The notes below the pieces were generated by a model. The model was not told where the DNA came from and searched no databases. It saw only the letters and a program-made list of their open reading frames with translations. Shown here one piece after another: positions 32,176-44,068 of a stretch of DNA of 64,000 bases. The stretch comes from Phocoena phocoena (Eukaryota > Chordata > Mammalia > Artiodactyla > Phocoenidae): assembly GCF_963924675.1 (NCBI RefSeq), contig NC_089220.1, positions 117,444,697-117,508,696 of the forward strand. The letters run 5' to 3'. The position numbers and the translations under genes are program-made. How positions within the stretch are numbered: the first letter of the stretch is position 1; the number at the start of each line of letters is the position of its first letter.

Positions 32176-33139
32176 TGGTGTGTGTGTGTTTTTCTATTTT
32201 TTCCCATTTCAGGGAATTAATCTCTCTCTGCCACCTCCTCTGCTTCCCTCTGCAGAGAACCAGCTTGTGGCTCCAGGAGGGGGTGGGGGCCCGGCCAGCA
32301 TGCTTCCTCTGTCTGGCCCAGCACAGGGTTGCAGATGCAGTTGGGGGGCTGGCCATGTCAACTCCCTTTACTGGGGTGCAACATGGGGGTATCTCAGAGC
32401 TAAGAGGGGCCGCTGAGGGGTGGACCCAGCAGAGGAGTCTTCCTGCAGTGTCCCTGATCCACGGTCTCTGCTTGCATACCTCTCATGACAGCCTGCTCAC
32501 TCATTATCTACCAAGGTACATCTTCTATCCTGAGCCGTCTGATCTTCCATCTGATTCCTCGTACTGAACTGAATAGGCCTCCTCTATGACTCCGCACGCA
32601 CGTGGGTCTTTGGTTCTACCCTGTGGGCGTGCACTGGACCCTTTATATCCTCTGCCTTGGGACACACCTTAGAGATTTGCAGAGATGCCAGGGCTGTCCC
32701 AAGTTTGGGCTTCTCGTGAATGCGCGGTCAGGTGATGGCATCAGTTGTGCCTGAGCAGAACATACCACCTGTATGTGTCTGACCAGAGGGGTTCATCACC
32801 TCTTGATACTGAGCACAGTATACATAGCAGGTTGGAAAAAAATGGGCTTTGGCAAGAGGTTGGCCAAGATTCAGTTGAGCAGAGTGGGCTTTGAACAGTC
32901 GGTGGCAAGAGAAGGGCAAGTGTTTTTATTTATAGTTTGCCTGTCCATGGTATAAATAACTCACTGGACCTTGGTTTGTGATGTACGGGGCGGGGGTTGT
33001 TCTTAAGTCTTCTCCCTTTTCTGAGGCAGAGATAATGCAAACCTTCACCTGTCCGTGACCTGGCGGCAGCATGAATGGAGAGGCTATGTTATTCTTGCAT
33101 GATGTCGGGGAGAGAAGGGGGCTGCCGTCAGGAGGCCGG

Positions 33140-33245
33140 GCTTCTTCCTCGGCCCTAACCCTGAGATGCTGTGGGACCTTGGACGAGTTGCTGATGCTCT
33201 TGGGCCTCCGTTTCCTTATCTGAGTGACGGTCTCTAGGGTTATCA
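33140..33245 (+). mobile_element. MIR fragment (cluster, 1)
   Basis: GGACCTTGGACGAGTTGCTGATG and CTCCGTTTCCTTATCTGAG. Confidence 0.55.
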
Positions 33246-33254
33246 TGCCTCTGG

Positions 33255-33425
33255 AGTTAGACAAGCTCAGTGACCTTTGGCAGGTGAATTAATGGCTTGG
33301 AGCCTCAGTTTCCTCATCAGTAAAATGGGGCTAATGGTACCTCCCTCACAGGGTATGTGGTGAGGGTTGGTGGGGTCATTCTGCAAAGCATTTAGTTTAT
33401 GTGCTCCATATAAATGTCTCTTCCC
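33255..33425 (+). mobile_element. MIR (cluster, 2)
   Basis: GGAGCCTCAGTTTCCTCATCAGTAAAATGGGGC followed by CCTCACAGGGTATGTGGTGAGG. Confidence 0.8.
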
Positions 33426-33444
33426 GTCCTTCTCCTTGAATTCT

Positions 33445-33560
33445 CTGCCCCCAGCCCTATGAAAGCAGTATAAAACCTGCCATTCCCTTTTCTAAATGAG
33501 GAGTTTAGGGCCCCGAGACATAAAGCCACTTGCCCACGATCATGCAGCTCAGCAGCCCTT
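33445..33560 (-). mobile_element. MIR fragment (cluster, 3)
   Basis: CTAAATGAGGAGTTTAGGG, CCACTTGCCCACGATCATGCAG in reverse order. Confidence 0.6.
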
Positions 33561-33564
33561 GAAC

Positions 33565-33785
33565 TTGAAGCAGAGAGAGGCAGTATATAAGAGCGGTCAG
33601 GACAACCTGTGGTCTAACTGCCTCAGGACTAATTCCAGCTCTGCTACTTACGGCTGTGTGATTTGGGCCAAGTTGCATCACCTCTCTTTGCCCCAGTTAT
33701 CTAATCTTTAAAATGAGGATAATAGTACCAACCTAATAGGGTTGTCGTGAAGATTAAACAAGTTCGTGTTTGCGTTCGTATCGTG
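33565..33785 (+). mobile_element. MIR (cluster, 4)
   Basis: GGCAGTATATAAGAGCGG, CCAGCTCTGCTACTTACGGCTGTGTG, AATCTTTAAAATGAGGATAATAG, GGGTTGTCGTGAAGATTAAAC. Confidence 0.85.
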
Positions 33786-33975
33786 CTAGCTTTGTGACCT
33801 TGAGCAAGTTTCAGAACCTCTTTGTGACCTTGAGCAAATTACAGAACCTCCCTGTGCTTCTGTCATTTCCATCTGCACAATGGGAAAAATAACAGGACCT
33901 ACCTCAACAGATTGTGGTGAGGTTACATTAATTTTTATACGTAAAGTACTTAGGATAATGCCGGCACACCAAAAA
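33786..33975 (+). mobile_element. MIR with a 30-bp internal tandem duplication (cluster, 5)
   Basis: TTTGTGACCTTGAGCAAGTT begins at 33791 and repeats at 33821 with two differences over 30 bases. CTGCACAATGGGAAAAATAAC and TTGTGGTGAGGTTACATTAA follow. Confidence 0.8.
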
Positions 33976-36900
33976 AGTCCTCTGTTAGGGTTTTTCCAAT
34001 CATCTTCATCATCGTCACAGGTCTCTGGCCTTCAAATCCCACATTAGATCCACCACTCCCCTCAGCTCCCCAATCTCCACCCTGGATTTCTGAGGCTGTG
34101 ACCTCCCCCCTCTCCCAAGCCCAAGGCTTGTGACCCTCCCAGGTGGGGATTGGCTGGTTTTCAGGCCTCCAAAGTCTGAAATGGGCCAACCTAAGCTGTT
34201 CCCAAGGTAGAGGAGCCTGAGGGCTGGAGCAACTGGGAGAGGGCCCTGGGTGCCCCAGAAAGAGGGTGGTGAGGGGAGATGAAGCAGGCATTCTGCTAGG
34301 CACCTCCCAAGGGGCCCCTGGCCTGGGCGGTGGTTGGGGCCAGGGTCCTTCGGGGGCATCTTCCCGTCCCCGAGGGCGTGGGTTGGCAGCTCAGACCTGG
34401 AGAGAGATGGGAAGGGAGGTATGGGGGTGCAGGACCATCACTTTCCTTGAGACCCGCCAGGTCACCACATGGGTGCTTGTGTACCCCTCCTCAATTCAGG
34501 GACAGCACCCGTCCAACTAGGAGTGCTGTCTGCTCAGGCAGGCCCACAGCAGACAACAAGGAAGCTTCCCAGAACCAGTGGCTCCCTCCTGCCTCCCCCA
34601 GGCCAGCTCCTAGCTTCCCCACTGGCCTCTCACCTCAGAACAACCGTGTGGAATGGCAGGCAGGGTCCAGAGTGGTCCAGGACTCACCCAAGTTCACACA
34701 TCAGGGAAGGGTGCCCTGGCCAGAGCCCAGTGCCCTTTGCCCACTCAGAAATAGCCTTCTCTAGGCCTTGCCCCACCCTTGCTCCTCCACAACGAGCCAG
34801 CAGCCACTAGAGAGCAAAGCCTATACATAGAAGCCTTTAAACACTAAGATGCTTTGCCAATTAAATTTCATAATTTATCCCACAAATGGCGTGGGGCTGT
34901 GAACTGGGTGGAAGGCTGTCAGCTCCTAAGATCAGCTGCGCTCAGTGGGGTAGGCAGTGGGGTGGGCAGGGGCGTCCCTCCCTTAGGTGCAGGGGGCACG
35001 GGTGCTTGCCCAGGGCCACACAGGGGCAGCTGCCCTAGCAAACAGGCAGGCAGCCACACTGCGCCCAGTCAGCACCCTCCAGCCCGGCCATGGCTGAGAG
35101 GCCAGGTGAGCACCTTTGGGAGAGGACTGAGTTTCCAAGTGCACCTAAGAGATGGGGCTGATGGCAGTGGCCGTGGGTGAGGGTGGGTGCAGGGAGTGGA
35201 AGTGGCAGGAGGAGGGACAGCAGGCACACACATCCACATAGGCCACACATGGCTGCCTGCTCACAAACGTCACACACAGACACCCCGGGGGCCCAGCAAC
35301 TCTTTGCTGGAACCAAGAGCAAGAGGAAAATAAAGAATTATACACGACAAAGGACATGCCCTCAATTTTCTTTCAGGTTGATTTTTCTCTCCCCGTTGGG
35401 GGTGGATGAAGGAGGAGGAGAAGGGAGAGGGAGAGGGCAGGCAAAGACAGGCAGACCAGCCCAGGAGGAGACAGACAGACGGAAGTGGCCCAGCTGCCTG
35501 CCTGCGGGCCACAGTCGGTCTGGATTTCTCCTGCCAGAGCTCAACCTGGTGCTAACCCCTCCTCCCAGGGTTTCCTTTGCCCCCATACCCCCTCTCCCTG
35601 TGCCAGGGGGCAGCCCCTGTCCTTCCCCAGGCTCTCAGCATAGCCCTGCTGGATTAGACTGGCCAGGGAAGACCAAGTTGCCCCCATTAGCAGCTCACAC
35701 CTTAAGCCATTATCAGCCATTCACACCTCAGCAGGGATTAGCCCGGGAAAGCCAGAATGGTGGATCTTTAAAAGGAGTCCAGGGACCCGGGTCAGGATTT
35801 GGGGTAGGAGAGAAGCAATTAGGAGCCCCTGGATGCTCTCAAGTGTTCCCGGACACGAGTCACCTCCACCCTGCACACCTTTGCCTGCACCGTTCTCTTG
35901 GCTGAAATGCCGCCTCTCCCGCCCCTGACTTTGGCTGGTGGAAATGTATCTGTAGTTCAGCCTGAGCCCACATGACACCTCCTCCTCCTCCTTGAAGCCT
36001 CTGTAAAGAGCTTAGACTAGGAGTCAAGAGCTGTGCTGGGGAGCTGTCCCAGCAGCTGTGTGTCGGGGGCCCTTGAAGCTGGGCCTGGCGGTGCTGAGCT
36101 ATAGCAGCCCCAGGCCTGTACTGGGGGCTCTCAATCTGGGGGCCACAGAAGGGGAGGCAGCAGAGGCTCTAACAGAGGGAGGAAGGGAGAGAGGTAAACA
36201 CACCAGCAGTGCTTGGCAGAGGGCCACCCAAGATCCAGAGGGACCCCCAGGAGGTGATCCCTTCTTCCTGGGGACTTGCAAAGAGCGGCTTGGGGTAGAA
36301 GACCCTTGAGCTGGATTCTGAAGGCTGAGCGGGAGATCTCCAGGCATGGGGCAGATGGTCGACCATCGCTGTGGGAGAAAGGCCCCGGGATGGAGCGACC
36401 ATCGGGGCTTTCTAGACAGGCCTCACTCCACCCCCCCATTACCCTACTTTCAGCCACGTGGCCACAGCTGCCTCTGAACAGGTACTCTTATCACGAACGT
36501 GCTTTATCATTTCATGGAGTGGATCCAGCTGCTCTGTGCCCTGGAGCTGAAGGCAGAGAAGGGACTTCAGACAGGCAGGAGCTTGGGGACAGGGCAAGTC
36601 CTGAAGAATCTAGACCTTACCTTGCCTCCAGTCTTTGGTGACACAGCGTAAGTCCCTTCACCTTTCTGAGTAATCGACTCACCTCAAGGGGTGGCGGTGG
36701 GAACAGGATGTGCTAACAGGCCCAGGGCTTTTGACAATCAGTAGGAAAGGGTAGTAGAGTTGGGCGGGGCCCAAGGCAGACTCTCTGAAGCCCTCAGTCC
36801 CCCATCCCAAGTCTGCCCTCCCTCCTCCCTCCTTCCTGCTGCAGGCCCAGTCTTAGGAACGTAGAGTGTCATTTCCCAGTGAAGAAGCAGCCTGTCACAG

Positions 36901-37409
36901 TAGCCGCAGGTCACACAGCCAGGCTGAGAACCCAGGGGGCCCCGGGGATGGCAGTGGGCACCTCCATGCCAGGGATCTCATGCCTGTGTGCACTGGGGAT
37001 CCCTGTGGTCCCTGAGGAACACTGAGTGGGAACACCATGAAATATTGATACTGTAAACCCAAAATAACTGAACCTTCCATCCTGTACTGCAGCCGACCCC
37101 AAATTAGGTGAGATTCTAGCATTGACAGTGGCAGCAGGCAAAGGAGAATGGTATGGTGGGAAAACACTGAAAACATTCAGTGTTTCAACATACCATTTTC
37201 TGACAGTTGGGGAAAAGCTTTTGTCATTTAGGGGGCAAGTTACCTACGTGCAGCTACCTAAGGACTAGTGCCTTCCCTTAGCCCTGGAGGCCTAACCCTA
37301 GCGCTGCCGTGACACGCCTGCCCCTCCTTTGGCTCTGAACTGGCCTGTGTGTCTGAAAGAAGTCGTGCTCCACTTGTGGTAGCTCTTGGGGCAGGCAGCC
37401 TGACCAGGA

Positions 37410-37605
37410 GGAACGGAGCTCTGCTGTTTCCTAGCTTTGTAGCCTAGGCCTAAAGGCAAAGGAATTTCCTTTTGGAAGCCTCAGCTTTTCTCATCTGTAA
37501 AATGGGTAGGAAATATCTCTGAATGCTGGGTGAGGGTTTCTAAGACAGTGCGTATAAAGCCTAAAACCTGGCCTGTAGCAGGTGGTCTGAAGATGCTAGT
37601 CCCAG
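37410..37605 (+). mobile_element. MIR
   Basis: CCTCAGCTTTTCTCATCTGTAAAATGGG and ACCTGGCCTGTAGCAGGTGG. Confidence 0.7.
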
Positions 37606-40600
37606 CCCTTCCTTAAGTGTAGGCATCTGACCAGCTCGTATGGGCCAGGCTGGCTGCGTGGTAGAGGCACGCCCCTGCCCCCAGGGGCCTTCAGATGCTG
37701 CCTTAGGAGATAGAATGACCCCTGACCTCCCTTAGGGTTCTCCAAGTCCACCCATGGATGATCCCATGCCCCTTCTGTCTCCACCAGCTATGCTCTTCAA
37801 CCCTGAGCCCCGCGGGACAGCCCCAGTGTGAGGCCCCAACTGGGGATGCCAACCTCAGATACTTCCAGTCCCAGTAAAACTGCAGTTTGGGGCCTGAGCC
37901 CTTACTCGTCTTCATTCCTTAAGCAGGTTTGAGGATGTTGACTTTCTATCTGGGGAAGACCCATTTTCTGTGTGTGTTCCCTCGGGGATCCTGGAATCAG
38001 CCCCTCCCTGCACAGCGTGGGGAAAGGGCAGAGAGGGCAGGCGTCCCTGAGGGGCACACAGTGGAGCGGCTGGTATGGGGAGCAAGTGAGCCAGGCTGTA
38101 TCTGCACCACCACGTGAGTGAGGGTGTGATGGTGGCAGGTGGCCCTCTGCAGTGCAGGTCTGATGGCTGGGTTGCTCCCACTGCTCTGGGGTTGGGAAGA
38201 CGCAGGCTGCTGTCGGCTCTGTATGCTGTGGCCCGGGCACGGCTCTCCTCTGCCTGCCCACCAGCCAGCCTTCGATGTTCATTTCCTTTGTATTTATTGG
38301 TCCGATTTTTAAAGTCTTGCCCTTGTGGGAAGCCCTTCAGGGGGCAAGGATCCAAAATAAAGCACTGATTAAAATGCGTAAAACACTTCTCTTTGGCCAC
38401 TGCAGGAATAACCAGCAGGATTAATGGTGCCAGGAGGGCGGGAGCAGCACGTTGCTCACTCAGCAGCTTTGGTGACCCCGTCAGACACGACCCTACCAGT
38501 ATCCCTAGATGACAGGGACCCCGTGGGGGTGTTCGACCTGGAGACCAGGCCCAGTGTGCTGAACCAGCTTGGGAAGCCCCTCTAGGGGCCTCAGTTTCCA
38601 CATCTTTCAGGACAGTCACATGTAAAAGGCAATTCGAAGGATGTGCCCTTCTGGAGCTATCCTGGTCCCGTGGAGTATGGCGCATTGCTCTGGGGGTCTA
38701 ACTGCCGGGCCTGCCACACAGGGCAATGCCGGCTAGCTTTTCTATCAACACATTTGAATCCACCAGGTCTCTCTTTGCCCAGTGGGCCTGCTCCAGGGTC
38801 AGCTTCATCAGAGTGACTTCAGCCCCTGCAATAACTCTCTCACGCACACACACTTCCTGTCAAAGAACATTCAGTTGAGTCTTTTCCGTGCCACACCTTG
38901 GTCTGAGGCTGCAGACACATCATCTGCCCTCAGGCAGCTCACTCTCTAGCAGGTGAGAGAAATGTACCTGTGGGAGTTTGACCCAGGATTAAACATACGA
39001 CACAGGAGAGGCGCCAAATGCTGAGGCTTTGGAGCACATTTCCCTCTTTGCTCAGGTCACTAGGAAGCTCTCACCTTTAATCATTATATAGGATTTTGTG
39101 ACCTTCTTTCTTGACTGGCTTGCCTTCTTTAGCTTTATCTTCTTATCATCTTGTAACATAATTTTTCTGGTCATTGGCTCAAATCATTTTTAGAATGAGA
39201 TGTGCTATACATCAGTTACATAATGTCATTACTAATAAATCTAAGGTACTTCAGAGTTGTGGGCAAGAGATAATTTCTGACTGAGGAGATCAGGGGTGGC
39301 CTCATGGAGGAGATGGCCTTTGGGATGGATGGTCACAAAGGCTGCTGGGGCAGTGAGTCTGGGAGAGATCTCCAAAAGGAGATGGTTTAGAGCCAGGAAT
39401 GTGCTGGACAAGGCTGGGATACCTGGGTGTTTTCCCTGGGGGGAATGGTGGGAGAGGAGGTAGATGGGTATGTGGAGACAAGGGGGTGGAATCTTCGTAT
39501 GCCAGATTCTTGTCTGTATGAGGGTCTTACCGACATCTCAAGGTAGCCTGTGCACTCGCTATCCCCTCTCTCATTCCTTAGCACCCTCTCCATCAGCCTA
39601 CCCCACACCCCAGAGCAGTGGTGAGCTGGGTGCTAAAAGTCCTATTTACCTCTCCCGGTCCCCAAGCTCACACCCGTGCCGGCCCCAGCTGCCGTCCCAA
39701 TTACTTATTGATTGCCTGTCAGGATGTTTGCTTTTCTGGTGGGTCACTGGAGCGTGTGTGACTTGTGGAAAATGGCCTGATGAGGGTGGGGTGGGGGAGG
39801 CCAAACCACAGAAAACTCTGGAGAGAGGATGAGAGGGGCTGAGGGGAAGGGGGGGTGGTGGTGGACAGAGCCCTTGGGAATAACAAAACCTTGCAGATTC
39901 TATAACATGTCAGTGACACCAGGAGCCCTCTCTAGTTAATCAGTCACTTAGTCGATCAACAACCAGGGAGTGCCTGTCAGTCCTGGGAGACCGCTGGAGC
40001 ATTGTCATTGAAGTCCGACAGACCAGAGCCTTGGACCCAAATCCACCTCCTCAACTGGCTGGGTGTCCTTGGGCAGCCACAAGCTCTCCGAGCCCCAGTT
40101 GCCATAAGGGTTGAAGTGCAGATGATAAGAACTATAGCTTTGGAAGTGGAGGCTGTGTGCAGGTGTGGGGAGGAGCTTGAAGGGGTGGAAGAAGGGCCTG
40201 AGCTGGGGCAGAGAGATGGGACCTTCCCAGCTTGGGCATCCCCTTCCTACAGTGAGGTCCCCTCAGGGCCATGAGTGTGGGCTATGTGGATGGCAGCGGA
40301 GCCCCAAGGGTGCCAGGCTGGGTGGGATGGATCTTCACCCCCACTAGCAGTAGAAGGGCTTCAGCTCGGCCCCCAGAGACCGTCTGGTCCAGCCTCTGGA
40401 GTTTGAAGGAGTCCAGACTAGTCCTCCCAGCCCCCTAAGGACCCTGCTGGGCCAGTTTCCCATAGGGTGGAACAGAGATAGAGGAGGGAAGAGCAGTCTA
40501 GCAGAAGTGGGAGCAAGTGGCCTCTGAATGCGGGCTAGGAGAGAGTAATCGGGGGGCGAGCTCCCGCACACCCCCTGCTCACACCACCTGCAGCCTGTAC

Positions 40601-41859
40601 TCAGGCTGGACCCCTATCCTGGCACCGTCTCCCTTGTCATCACCACCCAAATCCTGCATGTTCCTCAGGGCCCAGCTGTAAAAAGCCTCACGTCTCCATT
40701 GCCCCAGTGTGGACCGGCACCTCCAGGGCTGCCTGCGCCGTCCTGGGCTTTGGGGGTCTGACTGCTCCCCCATCGGACCAGCAGCTGCACAGAACCCTGG
40801 TACTAGGAGGAGGGTGATTGGAAGCCGGAGAGACGGACGGATGAAGCCTGGGGGGAGTCTTTGAAGGGGAGTACACTTCCAACTGGGGATCAGAAAAAGC
40901 TTCTCAGAGCAATGGCCTTGAAGATGGGGTTTCAACACACCTGGGGAAGGGACATTCCAGGAGGAAAGAATAGCAGGGGCCTGGGCTCAGGAGCCTGGGT
41001 GGGTCACCATGGGGACCCAGACGAAGGGTAGAGTTGGAAAGATTCCCCAGGGAGGCACTACGGCTGGGTCCTGGCTTTCTGGAAGGGGGTACCCTCCACT
41101 GATCCAGAAACCCCACTGGGGAGCAGTGACACAAACACTGGCGGGAACCACTGGGTATGCTGGTTGCCCAAGATTCTTGGGCTTCGAGCTCAGCAGTGTT
41201 GATGGAGAGGGAGCCGAGGTGTCTATGCCTGGGGATGCTCAGGCTGAAGTTCTGAGAGGGTGGGCCCCAGCAGCCTCAGAAGCCCTTGCCTGGCATGCTG
41301 GGGCCCAGACGTGCTCTCTGCTGGCTATTCCTAGAGGCCTCAGCCTTTGAGCCCCTTTGATTCCGTCTGTGAGCCCTGAAGGCAACTCAACAGGTCTCGC
41401 TTTATCCCTGATGAACACCAGGGGAAGCTGAGGCTCAGGGTGCCAGGTGGGGTGTGAGGTGCATGCCTGGAGTTGCATTGTCTGTAAAATGTAAACTGGA
41501 AAGGAGGTGGATGCAGCCTATGGTGCCAACACCAGGCTCATCTGAAGTGACCCTGCCCCTTCCATGATCCCCCTGGATCCCAGGGATGCCGGAGGGTCCT
41601 TCAGGAGGGCTCTGGGTGGGGTAAGGGGCAAGGAGGAAGCAGCATGGGGTGGCAGGAGGCCCTCTGGCCTGGGCACCTGGACCTCACTGTGGGGTCCCAG
41701 GCAGGTGTCATATGCCACTCTGGACCCCTGCCTCTCTCTGTGTGTCAGGGACATCCTGACAGGGCAGGAGGGCAGAGGGCACAGCGGGCTCTGGGTGGGG
41801 GTCCAGCAGACACTGCCCTCTAACCGCCCCCTCTGTCCTGTGCTTGCTTCTGGCCACAG

Positions 41860-43716
41860 GTGAGCGAGAGGATGCTGGCGGGGGGCGTGAGGAGCATGCC
41901 CAGCCCCCTCCTGGCCTGCTGGCAGCCCATCCTCCTGCTGGTGCTGGGCTCGGTGCTGTCAGGCTCAGCCACAGGCTGCCCGCCCCGCTGCGAGTGCTCC
42001 GCCCAGGACCGCGCTGTGCTCTGCCACCGCAAGCGCTTTGTGGCGGTGCCTGAGGGCATCCCCACTGAGACCCGCCTGCTGGACCTGGGCAAGAACCGCA
42101 TCAAAACGCTCAACCAGGACGAGTTTGCCAGCTTCCCGCACCTGGAGGAGCTGGAGCTCAATGAGAACATCGTGAGCGCCGTGGAGCCTGGTGCCTTCAA
42201 CAACCTCTTCAACCTCCGGACGCTGGGGCTCCGCAGCAATCGCCTGAAGCTCATCCCCCTGGGCGTCTTCACCGGCCTCAGTAACCTGACCAAGCTGGAC
42301 ATCAGCGAGAACAAGATCGTCATCCTGCTGGACTACATGTTCCAGGACCTGTACAACCTCAAGTCACTGGAAGTCGGCGACAACGACCTCGTCTACATCT
42401 CCCACCGAGCCTTCAGCGGCCTCAACAGCCTGGAGCAGCTGACGCTGGAGAAATGCAACCTGACCTCCATCCCCACCGAGGCGCTCTCCCACCTGCACGG
42501 TCTCATCGTCCTGCGGCTCCGGCACCTCAACATCAATGCCATCCGGGACTATTCCTTCAAGAGGTTGTACCGGCTCAAGGTCTTGGAGATCTCTCACTGG
42601 CCCTACTTGGACACCATGACTCCCAACTGTCTCTACGGCCTCAACCTGACGTCCCTGTCTATCACGCACTGCAACCTGACTGCTGTGCCCTACCTGGCGG
42701 TGCGCCACCTGGTCTATCTCCGCTTCCTCAACCTCTCCTACAACCCCATCAACACCATTGAGGGCTCCATGTTGCATGAGCTGCTAAGGCTGCAGGAGAT
42801 CCAGCTGGTGGGTGGGCAGCTGGCCGTGGTGGAGCCCTACGCCTTCCGCGGCCTCAACTACCTGCGCGTGCTCAACGTCTCCGGCAACCAGCTGACCACA
42901 CTGGAGGAGTCGGCCTTCCACTCGGTGGGCAACCTGGAGACGCTCATCCTGGACTCCAACCCACTGGCCTGCGACTGCCGGCTCCTGTGGGTGTTCCGGC
43001 GCCGCTGGCGGCTCAACTTCAACCGGCAGCAGCCCACGTGTGCCACGCCCGAGTTCGTCCAGGGCAAGGAGTTCAAGGACTTCCCTGATGTGCTCCTGCC
43101 CAACTACTTCACCTGCCGCCGTGCCCGCATCCGGGACCGCAAGGCCCAGCAGGTGTTTGTGGATGAGGGCCACACAGTGCAGTTTGTGTGCCGGGCAGAT
43201 GGCGACCCGCCGCCCGCCATCCTCTGGCTCTCGCCCCGCAAGCACCTGGTCTCGGCCAAGAGCAACGGGCGGCTCACGGTCTTCCCCGATGGCACGCTGG
43301 AGGTGCGCTACGCCCAGGTACAGGACAACGGCACTTACCTGTGCATCGCGGCCAACGCGGGCGGCAACGATTCCATGCCTGCCCACCTGCACGTGCGCAG
43401 CTACTCGCCCGACTGGCCCCATCAGCCCAACAAGACCTTCGCCTTCATCTCCAACCAGCCGGGCGAGGGAGAGGCCAACAGCACCCGCGCCACCGTGCCT
43501 TTCCCCTTCGACATCAAGACCCTCATCATCGCCACCACCATGGGCTTTATCTCTTTCTTGGGCGTCGTCCTCTTCTGTCTGGTGCTGCTGTTTCTCTGGA
43601 GCCGGGGCAAGGGCAACACCAAGCACAACATCGAGATTGAGTATGTGCCCCGCAAGTCGGACGCAGGCATCAGCTCCGCCGACGCACCTCGCAAGTTCAA
43701 TATGAAGATGATATGA
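41860..43716 (+). CDS. LINGO1: LINGO1 main coding exon (residues 3-620)
   Basis: This is leucine-rich repeat and Ig domain-containing Nogo receptor-interacting protein 1. Family knowledge: it is a neuronal and oligodendrocyte membrane protein, a co-receptor with the Nogo receptor and p75NTR/TROY, that restrains axon regrowth and myelination through RhoA. Seen: the exon starts right after a pyrimidine tract and CCACAG, opens with GTG AGC GAG AGG ATG, and joins upstream ATG CAG to give 620 residues, the usual length. Hydrophobic signal about 19-41; LRRNT from about 42 (CPPRCEC); twelve LRRs about 73-363; LRRCT 369-421; Ig domain about 425-508 with its cysteine pair at 446 and 497; transmembrane segment about 556-580; basic tail with Tyr597 in EYVP (591 in 614-residue numbering). 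About ten N-glycosylation sequons are visible. Starting at the internal ATG at 41872 would give the 614-residue isoform. GTG at 41860 is a valine codon, not a start. No frameshift is seen. Confidence 0.98.
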   Translation: MSERMLAGGVRSMPSPLLACWQPILLLVLGSVLSGSATGCPPRCECSAQDRAVLCHRKRFVAVPEGIPTETRLLDLGKNRIKTLNQDEFASFPHLEELELNENIVSAVEPGAFNNLFNLRTLGLRSNRLKLIPLGVFTGLSNLTKLDISENKIVILLDYMFQDLYNLKSLEVGDNDLVYISHRAFSGLNSLEQLTLEKCNLTSIPTEALSHLHGLIVLRLRHLNINAIRDYSFKRLYRLKVLEISHWPYLDTMTPNCLYGLNLTSLSITHCNLTAVPYLAVRHLVYLRFLNLSYNPINTIEGSMLHELLRLQEIQLVGGQLAVVEPYAFRGLNYLRVLNVSGNQLTTLEESAFHSVGNLETLILDSNPLACDCRLLWVFRRRWRLNFNRQQPTCATPEFVQGKEFKDFPDVLLPNYFTCRRARIRDRKAQQVFVDEGHTVQFVCRADGDPPPAILWLSPRKHLVSAKSNGRLTVFPDGTLEVRYAQVQDNGTYLCIAANAGGNDSMPAHLHVRSYSPDWPHQPNKTFAFISNQPGEGEANSTRATVPFPFDIKTLIIATTMGFISFLGVVLFCLVLLFLWSRGKGNTKHNIEIEYVPRKSDAGISSADAPRKFNMKMI

Positions 43717-43991
43717 GGCCGGGGCGGGGGGCGGGGACCCTGGGGCGTGCCGGGCAGGGGAAGGGACCTGGCCGCCATCCGCTCGCTCTCCAGTCCTTCC
43801 CACCTCCTCCCAGCCCTTCCACACACACTCTTTTTCTCCCTCCCATGCCGTCCCCTGCTGCCCCCGCTGGCCCTCACCGCCTGCCCTCTTTCTACCAGGA
43901 CCTCAGAAGTCCAGGTCTGGGGACCCCACCTGCACAGGGGCACACGTTGACAGACTGGAGTCGGAAGCTGACACGGCACAGTCAATAATTC

Positions 43992-43997
43992 AATAAA
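43992..43997 (+). terminator. LINGO1: AATAAA poly(A) signal, proximal
   Basis: Canonical hexamer about 275 bases after the stop codon, followed within 20-40 bases by T/GT-rich sequence (CTTCCTCTGTAAC, TTGGGTTTC) suitable as a downstream element. Confidence 0.75.
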
Positions 43998-44062
43998 AAG
44001 GTTACGAACTTCCTCTGTAACTTGGGTTTCAGTAATTATGGATTTTTATGAAAACTTGAAAT

Positions 44063-44068
44063 AATAAA
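44063..44068 (+). terminator. LINGO1: AATAAA poly(A) signal, distal
   Basis: Second canonical hexamer 71 bases after the first, followed closely by a genomic A run at 44074-44084 that could cause false oligo(dT) priming. Confidence 0.6.

Larger units (their letters stand above)
27247..41859 (+). other. LINGO1: LINGO1 intron
   Basis: Intron of 14,613 bases from donor CAG|GTGAGC to an acceptor with the pyrimidine-rich stretch at about 41827-41853 and CCACAG. It holds MIR, L2 and antisense L1 fossils and several repeat-free blocks. No internal open frame resembles a known gene. Longer frames in it (for example 27574-28443 minus and 37912-38685 minus) have no recognisable domain and are treated as chance. 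Confidence 0.9.

Noticed and set aside
35177..35905. Plus-strand open frame of 242 codons in the intron
   Set aside because: Low-complexity Pro/Ser/Gly translation without domain or start context.
37912..38685. Minus-strand open frame of 257 codons in the intron
   Set aside because: No domain or family recognised and no splice or promoter context.
41860..41862. GTG as a LINGO1 start codon
   Set aside because: It is valine 3, the first codon of exon 2; the true start is ATG at 27241 or, for the shorter form, ATG at 41872.
43040..43705. Plus-strand open frame of 221 codons in another phase of LINGO1
   Set aside because: A low-complexity Ser/Pro/Arg shadow frame inside the LINGO1 exon.
42784..43824. 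Minus-strand open frame of 346 codons across LINGO1
   Set aside because: It is the antisense shadow of a GC-rich conserved coding exon; it shows no domain and its frame mirrors LINGO1 codon structure.
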